A stretch of DNA of 64,000 nucleotides from Datnioides undecimradiatus. Lineage: Eukaryota > Chordata > Actinopteri > Lobotiformes > Datnioididae. The stretch spans positions 5,222,501 to 5,286,500 of the forward strand of contig WARS01000026.1 in assembly GCA_008933995.1 (NCBI GenBank), in the 5' to 3' direction. Below are positions 49,903 through 63,300 of the stretch, piece after piece (position 1 is the first letter of the stretch; each line of letters opens with the position of its first letter). The position numbers were made by a program, and so were the translations under genes. Under the pieces are notes generated by a model. The model saw nothing but the letters and a program-made list of their open reading frames with translations, made no database searches and was not told the DNA's origin.

Positions 49903-51835
49903 GGAAATTGGACAGTGGTCGGTTGAGGAAAGGTGGATGCTGCTGTCTAAAGTTGTGGGCTCACGTTTGTTCTGCACCAGATCAGTTGCTTTAAATCCCA
50001 AGTGTAAGTAGAAAGATTTTATGGTTTTATTGTGAGAATATTTATTCAACTAAAGCAGAGTGAAAAATCTTTTCACCGCAACATTTAAAGTTTAGTGGAG
50101 GCAAATTACATTCTATGATTGATTGCACTCCCATATCAAATCATATAGCAAAACTACTGGTTTTGCTTCAAAAGTGCCTTCTTGGGGGTTTCCTCTGAAC
50201 TGAAAAAAACAAACAAAAAAAACAAACAAAAAAAACTGGAGGGGACTGGTGCTCAAAAATCTTAACTAGCCATCTTTTGCTAAGTGATTTAGTTAGCACT
50301 TTTAAAAGGTCATGTGCACAGGCAGTTAAGAAAAGCATGTACATTTTAAGAACTATATTTGGTACGCTTAGTATGTACTAAGAGCTTTGTTTTTGTGGGT
50401 GAAGAGGGTATTTTGTGTAGTGTGTCAGGTAAGCTTAATATGCACTGAGAGCTTTGTGCCTCTGGGTTTGGGAGGAGCTTTTGTCACAGACGAAGCACAG
50501 AAATGGATTGCCTTAACTCCTACAGTAGTACGCCGCTGTAGGAATACATTGTTTACAGCATGGTTCAACAGTGTGTGAAGTCACCTCAGAAGAGAGAATA
50601 TTTGCAGCTGCACAGTGAGACTATCAGGACAAAGCAAAATGATAAAGGAAGTGGACTTGGACACATGAAACGGGTGTTTGGGTTTCAACAATAAAACCCT
50701 TCTTTTGGATTTTAAAGTGAGCCTTAGAATACTGGTGCAGATCAGACCATGAGCTATGTTGTGTACAGTAAAGAGCCTGACCGAGAGGGCCCAGGGTGCT
50801 ACACCTATACGGGAATGCACCTTTAGGTTCCCTGCTTATATATGAACATCTTTGCCGAAGCACTTGATGGCTTTACAAATTTTTTTCTGTGATTGTTCTA
50901 CTGCACTGATAAATCGCATAACGCTCACAATAATTGATTCATCTAATTTGCATCACCAGTGTACTTTTAAATGGAGCCGGCCTTCTTCAGAACCCCACAG
51001 CGTTGCACTGGTTCTGCAGTCCACACTCAAGTTTGCTGCAATTCTTTTGTGGTTTTGCACTCAGCAGCTGAGGCTGAGATTTTAAACAATTTGCATAATG
51101 TAAGTGAATTAACAAAATGGATTATTTAAAAATTAATTGACAAATCAGTTTGGATCTGTTCAGTTCTAACTTGTGATTATCTATTTAGTGTTGTTTGTTT
51201 CAGCCTTGGTGTATTTAATCAGCTATATTCCAAATCTTATCCAGCATACTCCTCAAGTCCATGAAATGTTACCTCCTGCTTCTTTATAGCACCCAAAAAC
51301 CTTATTGCTACAGTATGGTGAGTTATCTGACAATGTTAATATTGGGAACATGAATGAGACCAAACTCAGTATTCTTACTTGTTATTGTGGGTTTGCTGCT
51401 TCATAGTTTAACTTAATTTTCTTTAATCGCAGGCAAAAATATACTTGAAACTGTTTGAGAAAAAAGTAAATCTAAAAATGCACTTGGTTTGATAAGTAGA
51501 GAAGTGTGTGTGAATGGAATATAGCATGTGTGCTTGTCATTTTCTGCTTTTCCCTGAATTGTGAATTATTTTTGAAATGTGAAGTAATTTTAAGAAGTGA
51601 AAATGAGGCATGGGTTTTTGTCTCCTCGTGTGGACTTTTCAATGTTATACAATATTTTGTGAATGATGTAACATGACAAAACACTTTACCTCAAAGTTAA
51701 AGATGTAAAACTGCCTCATTACTGTATTTCAAAAAGTCATGTTGCTTTCCAAGATGTTCTTGCAGTTACAAATGCGTGCCCCTCGATATTCTGAAAACTT
51801 TTTACTGTTAATAAAGTTAAGTTTATTGTAAAGGT
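49903..51835 (+). other. ikzf4 3' UTR with polyadenylation signal
   Basis: After the TGA at 49900-49902 there is no further coding sequence. AATAAA at 51810-51815 (TTAATAAAGTTAAG) is followed by TG/T-rich DNA, a reasonable cleavage region. The UTR contains A-rich tracts at 50206-50235 and an imperfect direct repeat at 50361-50469. Confidence 0.55.
50361..50469 (+). repeat. Imperfect direct repeat of about 42 bp
   Basis: GGTACGCTTAGTATGTACTA followed by AGAGCTTTGT at 50361 recurs at 50428 as GGTAAGCTTAATATGCACTG followed by AGAGCTTTGT. The period is 67 bp and there are several mismatches. Confidence 0.7.
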
Positions 51836-54800
51836 GATTTTCTCTAGTTTGACTATGATGGCATCACTTTTTTGTGCATATTTTTCACTTGATTAACAAT
51901 AGATGGAGTTCCACCACATGCAACAATAGAAAAAGCAAGCAGATTAGAGAGGCTTCTCCAGAGAATTTACACATATTTAAAATAAAAAATAACATTTCCT
52001 TATCATACAGGTATTGCATGGACTCACATGACATCATTCTTTAGTAGATATATGACTACCGAAATAGATTTGAACTAAAAAGAGTTACTTTTTATTGTTT
52101 AACAAAAAGTACATGAGGTCTGAGCTCAAAGTACTTGATATAGTGTTTAAACTATGCAATTCCAATCACTTTTGCCCTAACAGTAATAATAATCATTTAT
52201 TGGCTTGCTACAGTAGGGAATCCCATGATTTGTCAAAGCTTATTTGAGTTACTGAAAAATATCTGCCGAATTTAAAAAAGATCTACTCTCTTAAACATTC
52301 ATTCAAAATTACAGTAATTCCATTTTGTTTGAAAAAAAGATCAATCTAAAAAATCCCATTGAATTATCGAGTGTAAATGGGTTAATTAAATAATGATCAT
52401 ACGGTACTGAGAATGTAAGTTCAGTGTTACAGAAAACATTGTAAGCTTTGATTAAAACCGGAAAATTATACAATATATGTGAAATGTCACTGCAGTAAAT
52501 CTGGAATAAGGCATTTCCACTGAGAAACACGTTTGAGATATAACAAATGAAACACAAACAAGCAACAGTGAAAAAGGCTAAGCTGAAACTACTTTATATT
52601 CCAGTGACCTTTTGGCCTGCCTGACAGACCTTTGTTGTGTCTATTTTAGGTTAGTTCTGACCTTATTTTTTCCCTCTGCAGTGGAAAATCTATTTTGGCT
52701 GCTCCCACATAAAAAAAATTCAGGTGCATTTCAAAAAGTACATGTGCACACAAACCAACCTGTGAATGGCAACATTCAAAAGTACAAACAATCATAACAT
52801 AAATAATATTTTGCACAGTATGCCAACATCACTGTGCAAAATATTATTTATCTATATATAAAATCAAATATATCTTAGCACAGTATATTATCTTGCTTTG
52901 ACAACTTGCATGCTTAACAAGGCACGGATCATCATGACCTAGCATCATCTTGATGAAGGCAAGAAAACGTGGTGTGAGACAAAGAGTCCTGCAAAGTGCT
53001 TTAATTTTGATAGACAGGGTGTTTTGACAGTCTGACAGTGCAACCGTCACTGGATTTTTAAAAAACCTCACAGCCTTGGTGTAAACAGCTCACAAAGATA
53101 CCACATTAACCTCCCCACCCAATGCACCGCTTCTGTTTGTGTTTGCCATTTTTCAGTTTTGCTGGTGCTGCCTCTAAAAACTTTAAAGAAAAATAGTTTT
53201 CATAGGATGAATGTAGTCTGCTGTGAAACAATGAACAAAATAGGGAGCATTTTAGTCATGAGGGCTGATTGGAGGATTTGGCACAACTTGAGAAACGTAC
53301 GCACTTGTGGTATGTGCAGCTTTTACAGTACTGAGGAAGTAATCAGCTTGTAATCCCTGTGTGAATATGCAGAGTTTTAGCAGTGTGTTTACCATTACAA
53401 AGAACTGCCTACCAGTGCAACAGGAAGCCAACAGAAGGTGTGTTCCCCTGATTGATTCTCTAATTTGTTAGTTTTTGCATGTTTTACTCAGTTCACTGGA
53501 CATCACTAATACAATATAGATGACTATTTTCTGAAGGATAACACCTGTTATTTCTATGCATTTATCCTATTTTAAATTTGCCTACAGCCTTCCATTTAAA
53601 ATATTATTCTCTCCTTCAGAGAGATTGTCAGCGTCCCTGCTGATTGATACTGCAGTTGAAAGCAAAGCCCTCTATCCAGTGCACTCAAGTGTTAGTGGCA
53701 CACCTGAGACTTGACATTGGTTGACAAACCAGCAAATCTAAAAAGTTCACCTAAAACCAACAGTCATGGACATGATGAAAAGCGTAACACAAATCTTGCA
53801 TTAGAAAGGCGTTCTCATGTTTGGAATAATGCAACCTGTGATAGCCTATCAAACAGCACTTAAACTGATCAGTTAATTTACAGATATGGAATCAGCTATA
53901 GTGATAATCAATTCATTTTTTTAGGTCAAACATTTATCATTTGATTTTGCCAAATATTAGGACAAGCTTCTTTTCTCATATTTATATCTTTTTAAGTGAA
54001 ATATATATGGGTTTCAGACTGCTGGTCAGGCAAAAGAAGCAATCTCATGATGTTATTTTAGGTTCTTGGAAATAATGATGGCCATTTTTCACTGCTCTCA
54101 CCTTTTTATTGACTAATCAGTAAATTGGTTAAACAAAAAAATGAGAGACAAATTGATTATAATAGGAGTAACTCTTGGTTGCTACCTATCATATCTTCTG
54201 GCAAAAAGTCAGTAATAGTGTAAATTCTGAATGTAATTTGTAAATAATTAGCTTAACTTAGAGAATGGTATTCTTATCTCTAAGATAAACTGCATGTAGT
54301 TAAGAGGTTTATTTTTAAATCTTCATCTATATTAAGTCTATAAAACCTGTAGAGTGTGAGCTAACCTTTTTCTGCAGTATGCTTGTGTTCCATCCACTTT
54401 GATGCACTGTGATTGTGTGGTGCCCATTGTGAGGTCATAATCCTTAAAGAACTAATAATACACTGTTAAAATATTCTGCTACAAATTAAAGCAGAGAAAA
54501 TGTCCTTATAAATTACAGTTTATTATTTCTCATTCATTGATGGATGATTTGAAAACTGTTGATGGTTGAGGTGGGGGTGGAGCTATTTTTTAACTCTTTA
54601 GAATAGGATAACAGCTAATGATGTTCCATTTATGACTTAATCTGATTATTATTTTTTTGATTGATGGATAATTTATGGATGACTGTTTAGTTTGTAAAAA
54701 TTCTGAAAATAGTGAAAAATGCCATCACAGATAACCTGAGAACAAAGTAACATATTCAAGATGCTTGTTGTGGTCCAACCGGTCAACCTAAAATTATTTT

Positions 54801-55280
54801 TTAAAGAAAGAAAAGAAATGAAAAGCTTAAATAATAAAGTTCAAATTATTTAAAAAAAGAAAAGAAAAGCACCAAACTTCCGCATTTGTGAAAGTTGGAC
54901 CCATGACATGCTTTTGCATGGAAAATAACTTTAATGATTTTCAATTACCAATTCATTTTCTGTCAATCAATTAGTAATTTCAGCTGTAAATGTATACATA
55001 GTGTCATAGTTAAATATATAACAAAATATACATATTGTTCACCTTTTGTAGGGTTATAAGGTTTTTTATTTTTAATTTAATTTAATTTAATTTTTGAAAA
55101 AACTTTCAAGCAACTAACAGCTAAAGCTTTAAAATCTTGTAACTAGTGTAATGAAAAATATAGCCTACATGAAAAGTGAATCTAAAATGTAGTGGGGAAG
55201 AACAAAGAGACGTGAAAATTTAAAACAAACAAACAAAAAACTCAAGTTAATAAAGAATACCTCTTAAATGTAAGTATCTT
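51836..55280. other. Intergenic AT-rich DNA downstream of ikzf4, no gene recognised
   Basis: No coding exon is recognised on either strand. It contains the hairpin at 52.8 kb and a TTTAAT-type repeat at 55070-55095. A minus-strand AATAAA near 52091-52096 could mark the end of an unseen minus-strand transcript, but no gene body supports it. Confidence 0.6.
52799..52851. repeat. Perfect inverted repeat (21-bp arms, 11-nt loop)
   Basis: The left arm ends in ATTTTGCACAGT at 52819 and the right arm begins ACTGTGCAAAAT at 52831. All 21 positions pair, and pairing stops at 52798/52852. The loop is ATGCCAACATC. The stem is AT-rich outside and TGTGCA-rich near the loop. Confidence 0.9.
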
Positions 55281-55610
55281 TACAGCCTTTGAGTAAATCG
55301 ACCTACATTCAGCCACTGCAGGACAGGGTGAATCTCATTTTCCTCACAGGTGATGAAATCTTGTTTTTGGTCTCAAAAATTCAGTTGGTTTACAGGAACA
55401 TGATGAAATCAGTCTATATCTTGTTGAATATGGACAGCTGCACATTGTCGACCATGAAACCAGACAATCTCAGTTCTGAATTGAGTCAGAGGTCCTCACC
55501 GATGTATTCCAATCCTCCTCCTCACCCTCCTCCTCTGTTTTTTCCTATTCTTGTGCCGCACCAGCTTCATCGTCCTCCTCCACCACCTCCTTCTTCTTCT
55601 TCATGGGCTT

Positions 55611-55638
55611 TTCTTCTTCTTCTTCTTCTTCTTCTTCT
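55611..55638. repeat. (TTC)n trinucleotide repeat
   Basis: About nine TTC units, with a further cluster of CTC/TCC/TTC triplets from 55510. It produces spurious poly-Glu and poly-Lys frames on the minus strand. Confidence 0.9.
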
Positions 55639-55839
55639 GTCTGGTCTGTTTGGTTGCAGCCACCAACTGCTGTGGAGTGAGGAAACACATTCGTCAAAAC
55701 AATGGGCCTGAGTATTTCAATTACAACATCTGGACTGCGATAAGATAACTGGTTTCCTGTCTGACTGACTGAACTAATCGGTCTGAGCAGGACAGTGCCA
55801 CACACAAGACTTGATACTTCCTGTTTTAAGTTACCTGCT

Positions 55840-58800
55840 AATATTAGCACAACTGCAGCATTTACCCTCAGTTGATTCAACCAAGGCTTCAGGTAACCGT
55901 TACTTAACTGTTAGAAACGGGTCGCTTTACAGCTGCTTATGTTAACATCATTGTATTGCTAAATAAGTCTCTAGTCTCTCTAGTTAATTTGAAAAGCTTG
56001 TTTCAATAGTATTTTAATTGTTTCTAGATATTAGATTTAAGCTAACAGTGGGGCATTCGAACAGCTAGCTAACCTATTCCTGTATGTGATGTAGCTCCTA
56101 ACTTAGCTAAGTTAAAAAGAGCTTGTGACATTATTTTCCTTGTAGCTTTTGTGTTCGTCTCATTCCGTGTAACAGGTGAGCTGCAACTGCTTTCTCACAT
56201 GTCAGGCAGTTTGTTTAATTATGCCAAGAAAATTGTATTATTAATATTATTCCACTAGATGGCAGCCGTTTACAATGTGCAAATCAGCATTGCTCCTCGA
56301 CACTGACATGATTTGTGCAGGTGAAAAGTGTATTAGAGCCCTGAGTGACGTTTTAAGGTAGCACCACGTTAACGTCAGTGAGCACAAATGACTACGCAAT
56401 ATTAAAAACACATATATTGATTAGCCCACAAGATAATTTTTGTGTTTTACTAACTTCTACTTAGTGCAAGTTGTTGCATGTTTTCTCACATTTCATGCAA
56501 AAGTTGATTAGAAGGCTGTTGTAATTTGGGACACAGAAATGTATTCATTTAGAAATGGTTGACTATATACCCATCTCCATGAGTAAAGGCATTTTGTTGC
56601 ATTGGTCTGTATGATTGTCTCAAGATGGTCAAAGGCATCAAAATCCCAGAGTAGCTGATGGTGAATTGTTTATGTGGAGCACTCTTTCTGCAGAACTAAT
56701 TCATAAGCAGCTAGTAAAGGTTGTAAGCACAGGTTTAATGTAATCTTCCCACTATAAACAAGACAGGACACCCTCTTAAGAAATCCCCAAGTGAGCTCTC
56801 CAGCACGTTTATACCATATGGGTTAATGTGTGGGCAAAACTGTTACAATTAACCTTTCCTACTTACATCTGCCACCCCTCACTTTTTCATAAGCCTATTC
56901 ATTCAAATATCTTCCAAAAACTGAATCTGCCTGTCATCAAATAAACTTGTTTATATCCCAGAGGATTTTCAAAGGAAACCTTCTGGCTGCTGGATAAATG
57001 TGTAGCTGGTAGCCTATCAAAATCAGAACAATTATCCTATCAAGCTAACACACCCGTTTGACTTTTAAATCATCCAGATGCCAGAAAACTTTATGAAGCA
57101 GCAGCCAAGTCAAACAAAGATGTCTCCCAACATCCTTGATGTTCAGAGAAGCTATTCACTGCAGCTGTACTCTAAACTGGCTACAGTATGATATTAATTA
57201 ACAGATTTATTGTGCCATTTCAATTATACAAAGAATGTGTTTATTTTTCAGCAGCTGAGTGTCAACCAAGGACACATTCAGGTGCAATTAATCTTGTAAA
57301 AGTCTCCTCCACAAAGCAGTGTTGAGGGTTCAGTGCGCTCTCTGCATTCGATGACAGTTGTAGCACCCAAAATGATGACATTTACAGAGCAATTTTCATT
57401 ATTTAACTCTGCACTTTGGACATTGCCCATGTCAACAACAAGCAGCATTTAATGTTTCTAAATTAAACACATTTGTACATAAAATCACAGCACATACAGC
57501 TTCTGCAGTGTAGCTCACCCAGCTCATGTATTACACTCACACAATATTCATTTAGAGGCCAGAAGGAACTTTTTAGGGTGCAAAATGTACTGAAAGGCTG
57601 CTGGCACAGTTTGTAGGACAGCTCTGGCTCTGGAAGTGATTAGCCCTCAAAGCTTGGGTGAGTATATTGCAGAGAGACAAGGGTGGGTGGGAGCAGTATC
57701 GTGTGTGTGTGTGTGTGTGTGTGTTTGAGTGGGACACGGAGAAAGAACTTGTGTGTGTTTTCAGAGAGAGGGAGATTGGGGCGGTTCTGTTATGCAAGCA
57801 GTTCTCAGTATGCATGTAGATTGGAAGATGTGTGGCTCCTGTGGTTGGCTGTCCCCTGTGTCACTGCCTTTAAAAAGCAGTTGCCAAGAGAAATGTCTTC
57901 TTTACAGGCTTTGGCTGCCAGATGCTGGGGATAATGGATAGGACTGCAGAAGGAAAGATGGAGAGGTGTGTGCAAGCAGCCACACAGACATGCCAGTGAA
58001 GACACACACATGTTAGCGCACACACACACGGATGTCTGCAGATTTTGTGGGCAAGGATCACCGTAATGCTCAAGTAAGGCATTAGTAATTCATCTCCAAG
58101 TCGCTATTGTACAACTGCCACACACACATGCACATACACACAGACACACAGACACACAGGGGAAGTATTAGGCCTAGTAAGTCGTGTCACACTAAGTCGC
58201 CATGAATGAGCATACGGTTTGGGCATGCTTACAGATTTCGGAGGTGCCACATTTTGTGGATTTGTGCAGGATGTGTTAGGAGGGAATAGTTATGTGGATC
58301 TGTGCAGCTGTGAACCAACACATGGGGCGCCAGTGTGTGAACGCGATAGTGTGTCTGTGAGCGGGAGAGCCAGTGACACAGGAATGTGTCATAGTTCCTG
58401 CAAGCCACTCAGCTCCTAAACTGCAGCAAATAAACATTCCTCTACTGCTCTGTCAGTGCTGAGCCCTAGCCCACTGTCGCTGTAAAACACAGCTTGTAAT
58501 TAAAACCAAAAACTGAGCATTTCTCCCTTTGTCTCCAACAGTATTACTGGATTAGAGATAATGGCCCCATGCCTTCAGACATTTTTCAGTGCTGTTTATT
58601 GACTCAAAGATGGCATGATGTGGTCCAGATGATGTCAGGTTGGGCCAACTGATAATAAAACAATCAGAATCATTTTTATTGGTGAAGTGCGATGCAGATA
58701 CAGTAATTTTTTCTCCTTGTAGCACAAATGATCTCACATCTAGGCACGTAAAACAGCGCATAGCGCTTTACAAAAACATCATACATTCAAATCCAATGTC

Positions 58801-59770
58801 AGAAACGTCTGGATGAGGAGAAGCGTTAACATTCAATATAGCAAGACACATATTGCTGCAATTTATTACTGACTAGTCTGCTTAATGTGAATAAACGCAG
58901 GCTTCATCCCTGCTGACAGGTGAAATGATGCATAGGCACATGTTGTGTTACATAGATTCCACCACAGTTTGTGCTCGTGTTTCATGTGGATCTTAGAGCT
59001 GAAACGCTGCTGTGCTGTACCCATACATTGTCAGATGTCTGTAAACATATTCTACAGTTGGTTGTCCTTGCCCAGAGTCTTCCCCTGTCATTACAGCTCT
59101 GTTTACAGGAGGGCTAACAGTGTTTGTTAGCACATGATCTCCCCCAGGATATACAGTAGTTTAAAGTCGCACTCTGACGCACAATTTTCCACCTAAAACG
59201 CTTCCCAGTGGAACATGTCACTTTATCTGTTTGTTGTCTCTTGTCTAGTCTTACCAGGTTAACCATTCACAGATGTGTGATTGGTGAGTCTGACCTTTTT
59301 TTGCTAGATAATTGTTCTCACCAAACTACTGCCTTTGCATTCCAATTTGTTTGTCCAGTGCTACTTAAAGCTGACCATTTGCTATGGACTGAAGGCCACT
59401 TTTAGGCATTTAGTTAGAGGTGATGTTTTGTGGTGATTAGGATTTTATCTCAGCAGTCTTGAGGTTCAGAAAAGTATTTAATATCAACATAATATGGGCC
59501 AATAGAGAAAGGGCCTTGAAGCCAAGACAATCAAGAGGTCAAGCTGTGCATGTGCAGAGGGGTGGGGGTGTTGATAACTCACAATGTATTATCACCTCAT
59601 GCAGATTCACTCCCGCTTGTGGCTTTCACATGCAGGAGGCTTCAAATGAGGACATCTTTATACATGTGTGAAGAGTGCTGGCATATCACAAACGCACACA
59701 CGCATGCACGCACAAACCACCGCAAAGTTATATCCCTCCCACCTTAACTGCAGGGCTTGCTCTCCATCTC
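55840..59770. other. Intergenic DNA, no gene recognised
   Basis: A possible untranslated exon (TTTGTGTTCGTCTCATTCCG ending before GTGAGCTGC at 56176) suggests a plus-strand promoter near 55.85-56.15 kb, but no coding exon follows it convincingly. The rest is unique AT-rich DNA, CA-rich patches at 58010-58160 and short unsupported open frames. Confidence 0.5.
57701..57724. repeat. (GT)n microsatellite
   Basis: Twelve uninterrupted GT units. Confidence 0.95.
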
Positions 59771-59779
59771 GCTCCACAG

Positions 59780-59924
59780 GGGCACAGAGCCTGACCACAG
59801 ACATCATACTGATTGCTCACCATGGTCGAGTGGTCTGTCCACATTCCCACCCTGATTCACTATGTGCAGAAACCCAACAACGGAAAACAGTGGTTTGAGA
59901 GTGTCTGGAGGTTTGCGGACAGCA
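59780..59924 (+). other. Candidate first coding exon of an unidentified plus-strand gene
   Basis: A polypyrimidine/AG acceptor (CTCGCTCCACAG) at 59779 and a consensus donor (AGCA then GTGAGTG) at 59924 bracket 145 bp. Inside is an ATG at 59822 in an optimal start context (CTCACCATGG), preceded in frame by a stop. It opens a frame of 34 codons to the donor (MVEWSVHIPTLIHYV...WFESVWRFADS). I do not recognise the protein and could not find a convincing second exon before the window ends. It may be coincidence. Confidence 0.2.
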
Positions 59925-60255
59925 GTGAGTGTCCGCTATGTCTCTCCTAAATCTATCCTTCTCTCATCCCATCAACTAGCCTGCTGTATACCCCGGGAGT
60001 CGAGCACAGACCCAAACTGATGTGTGAGTGGAATGGACCTGAGTGTGTGCAGGCTTTCGTTGGGATGAATGCTGGCTCTGCTCTCTCCTGTGTGACAGGT
60101 TGTGGCAGGTTGGTAGATGATACAGTGATGGAGATGTTAGGAGGCCACAGCCATTGTGATGCTGGGTGGCTGTTACTCTGGAACTGCCATCTGCTGAGAA
60201 GGTCAGTTGCTAGGGGACAGTCCTCCTGGACCTTGTCTGCCTCCCAGCTGCCATC

Positions 60256-60263
60256 CACACACC

Positions 60264-60303
<40 letters not shown>

Positions 60304-60342
60304 CACACACACACACACTCACACTCTCACACACACACACAC

Positions 60343-60379
<37 letters not shown>
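60256..60379. repeat. Compound (CA)n minisatellite
   Basis: About 124 bp of CA units broken by repeated GGACACAC and CTCACACTC interruptions. A block ending in CACGGACACAC occurs twice, indicating internal duplication. Confidence 0.95.
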
Positions 60380-60382
<3 letters not shown>

Positions 60383-63300
60383 TGGAGTATGCACAAAACT
60401 CACACACATATGTATACATTCACATTCACACTCTTTTCATTGTTTCCTTATAATCAGAAGATTTTTTTTTGTAAAATTGACCCACTCTGTCCACTGCTAT
60501 TAATCTACTTTCTGTAACTTTAGGGTGAGGTTTATTTGATTATAATCCTTCAAGTAATATGTGTGTGATGAGGTTGTAAATGCATATCTTATTACATAAT
60601 AGCCCTGTGGTCACTTAATCACACCAAAAAAATGTTTCTGATTATTACACGAGTGGTGTAAGGGTGTTCCTGTCATAACAATACCCTAATTAATTGGTCG
60701 GATGCTAGGATTACAATGAAATGTTGAGGCAGACACAGAAATCCAAATCAGCATTATGTGCCAGATCCCAGCCATGCCACATTGTCCATCACAACCACTG
60801 TGAGCAGCCTATCATTCAGTGCGGTGACCCAAACCCAATTCTAAATTCTTTATCATACGCCCTTCAAATTAGAGCCAGCTCCACCCAACGGGCAAACATT
60901 TTTCCACAATTTAGCAGGAATTTTAATATGAAGCTGCTGTGCCTTCATTATGCTGCATCATCTTGTCTGTATATTCTGCCGTGATTGACCCGTTTGCTGC
61001 ATTATTGTAAGGAGCACAGTTTGGTTGAGTAAAAGTGTTTTCTTTCAGTCATGCACTTTTTTAAGTGACCCTCTCAGTCTCAGGTCAAATGCAGGCAGTG
61101 TGGCTTTATTTCTTATTGTCAGGTTACTTCATTTACAAAATGGTTCTATTAACTTTGTCCCTGTGCCCTTGCCATGTTGCTCATGAGGTTTCAAGTCCCA
61201 TTAAGACACCAGATATGTTCAGCGAAGCTTTTTGCTGGTAGTATGGTACAAAAGATCCATGTAATAATTAGCCTCATCCTTGGCACCAAAGTATTTTTGA
61301 CATGAGCTTAGAAAGCAACCAAGTAAATATTGCTGCATACACTGTAAATGTTGCACTAAGTGGATCCAAACCAACTGTACAATTTTCAGTTTTTTTAATC
61401 CTCTATGTCACACTCTCCCGCTTCCCTTTTTTCCCTCCTCGCACCCTCACCTTCAGCCTGCACTGTTTCTTTACCGGCCTTCCAGAGACAGTGACTTTTG
61501 TGTGGTGGATCTGTTGTTTTTGTTTGTGCCCTTCTCGCCATGGCTGCCTGCTCGCCGCCTGGCAGCCCCGTGTGTCAAAGGTGGCTGCAGCAGAACAGAC
61601 TGTGGGAACAGCCGGTTAGCCTCCCCTGGTCCCCTGCTCCCCAACCAGAGGGGCAGCCATCAATCCAGCACTCCCCCTACCCCTGCACAGACAAATGCCC
61701 AACCAAACACACACTCACACAAAAAGCCTACAACGCTCACACCCTCTCCCAATAATCCTCGGAAGCAATTTCATCTCGACTCGGGTGGCGGCCCATTGTC
61801 GCCAGCCCCTTCAATCTTTCCTTATTAACTCTCGCTTTGTCCTGCATCCGAGCTTCTGGACTCATCTCTCCTACATTCCGATCGGTGCTGCTCCCAGCAC
61901 TCCCAGGCAACCTCCATTCGCTAATCCCACTGCCTCCCCCACCAGCCGCCCCACCCCAAGGAACTCTCACTGCTTTTTTTTTTTCCAACCTGCCGATCAC
62001 CTACTTACAGGGTAAGGTAGGGGCATTAACTCCATGGGTTTTCTGAAGGCAGAGCGTGAAGGCGGGGTGGGTGAAGGAGGAGGCGGCCACAAAGTGACTC
62101 CAGCCCAGACAATTAGAACAATGAGCTGGGCCTGTAGGGGGCTAACTCGCTGCGTCACGCCTGGACGGTGGGGTATTTTGTCAGTTTAATGAATTGTCCG
62201 TCAGGCCAGGGCCACATCGCAGGCTGCGCAGGGAGAGGCCAGCAGGGACCCAGACACTAAGTCGGTATTTATTACACTGCCTTTGTCACTAATTGAGCTA
62301 ATTATCACTGACTCCTCAGCACTCCCACAGGCAGCACCCCCTCTACTCACTCTCTCTACCAACTCTCTCACTCTCACGCCTGGGATTTGAACTCTGCCTT
62401 CCCTCTTTTCTTAAATCTATCTGCCACTTTCTCTCTGCCTTCTGTTTCTTTACCTGTATCCATGATCTGTTCTATTTCACGTCAAGATTGTATCATTTCA
62501 TCACACTTAAAGTCTGTGATAAATCAGATATCTAACTCTGGGATCAATATAAAGTTTAAGTTCTCATCTATCTGTTTTGGTAGGCCACCCACCCTCATGT
62601 GACCCTATAATTGGCAGTATTTTGATTCATTTTGCTCTGAATTATTCTTGGTATGCTCTTAATCCCTCTAGGTCTACTGATTTAAACTTTCTACTTCCTT
62701 TGAGATACTGGCCAATCTCGGCTCAGTTTATTGGTTTATTACTTAACTTCTTGCTCTTCTTTCATGCCTGAGGCAGAGCAGCTCCCCACTTTTACCCAGC
62801 AACATCAAGACTGCACTGGGTCCTATGTCACAGCTACAACTTTGTTGCTCAGTTGTTGGGACCTTTGGATGTCTGGGTGTATGTTGGTGGCCATACTTTG
62901 CCTCTGCTGTGTTTTCTCTGGATGACCCTAGCTGCTCCTGTGCTGTGGTGGGAGAAAGTGGAAAGTTTCCAAACTCCCATGGTTAGTCAGGTTGCCAGAG
63001 GTTGGGGGAGACGTTAGGTTTTCTTTATTTTTCATATAATTTCTTTATTTCTTTCTGACATTAAGCAAATGAAGCAGAACATTGAATGCAGTAAAGTGCT
63101 ATACTGTATAAAATAAGGTATGTGGCTGGATAAGCAGGGGCTGCCTCTGTGGTTGGGAGCACAGATGCAAGGATGTTTTGTGAGCCAGAGAAAGAGGCTG
63201 CTTTGGTGGCGGTAATAGGATTAAGCAAAGGACACCCAGGGACAGGCTTATATGTTCACTTGGTTGGTTGTCAAAACTATCTTAAACACAAACTACAACA

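Noticed and set aside
55510-55880. Minus-strand frame with poly-Glu then KPMKKKKEVVEEDD
   Set aside because: The acidic and basic runs are produced by the TTC/CTC triplet repeat; other frames of the same repeat give poly-Lys and poly-Arg. No spliced partner exon is visible.
57729-58082. Overlapping short frames on both strands around the GT repeat
   Set aside because: They are Cys/Val and His/Thr-rich translations of GT/CA sequence without start context or splice sites.
60020-60517. 165-codon plus-strand frame
   Set aside because: More than a third is poly-His/Thr from the CA minisatellite. The non-repeat part has no family resemblance and no codon-like conservation signal that I can see.
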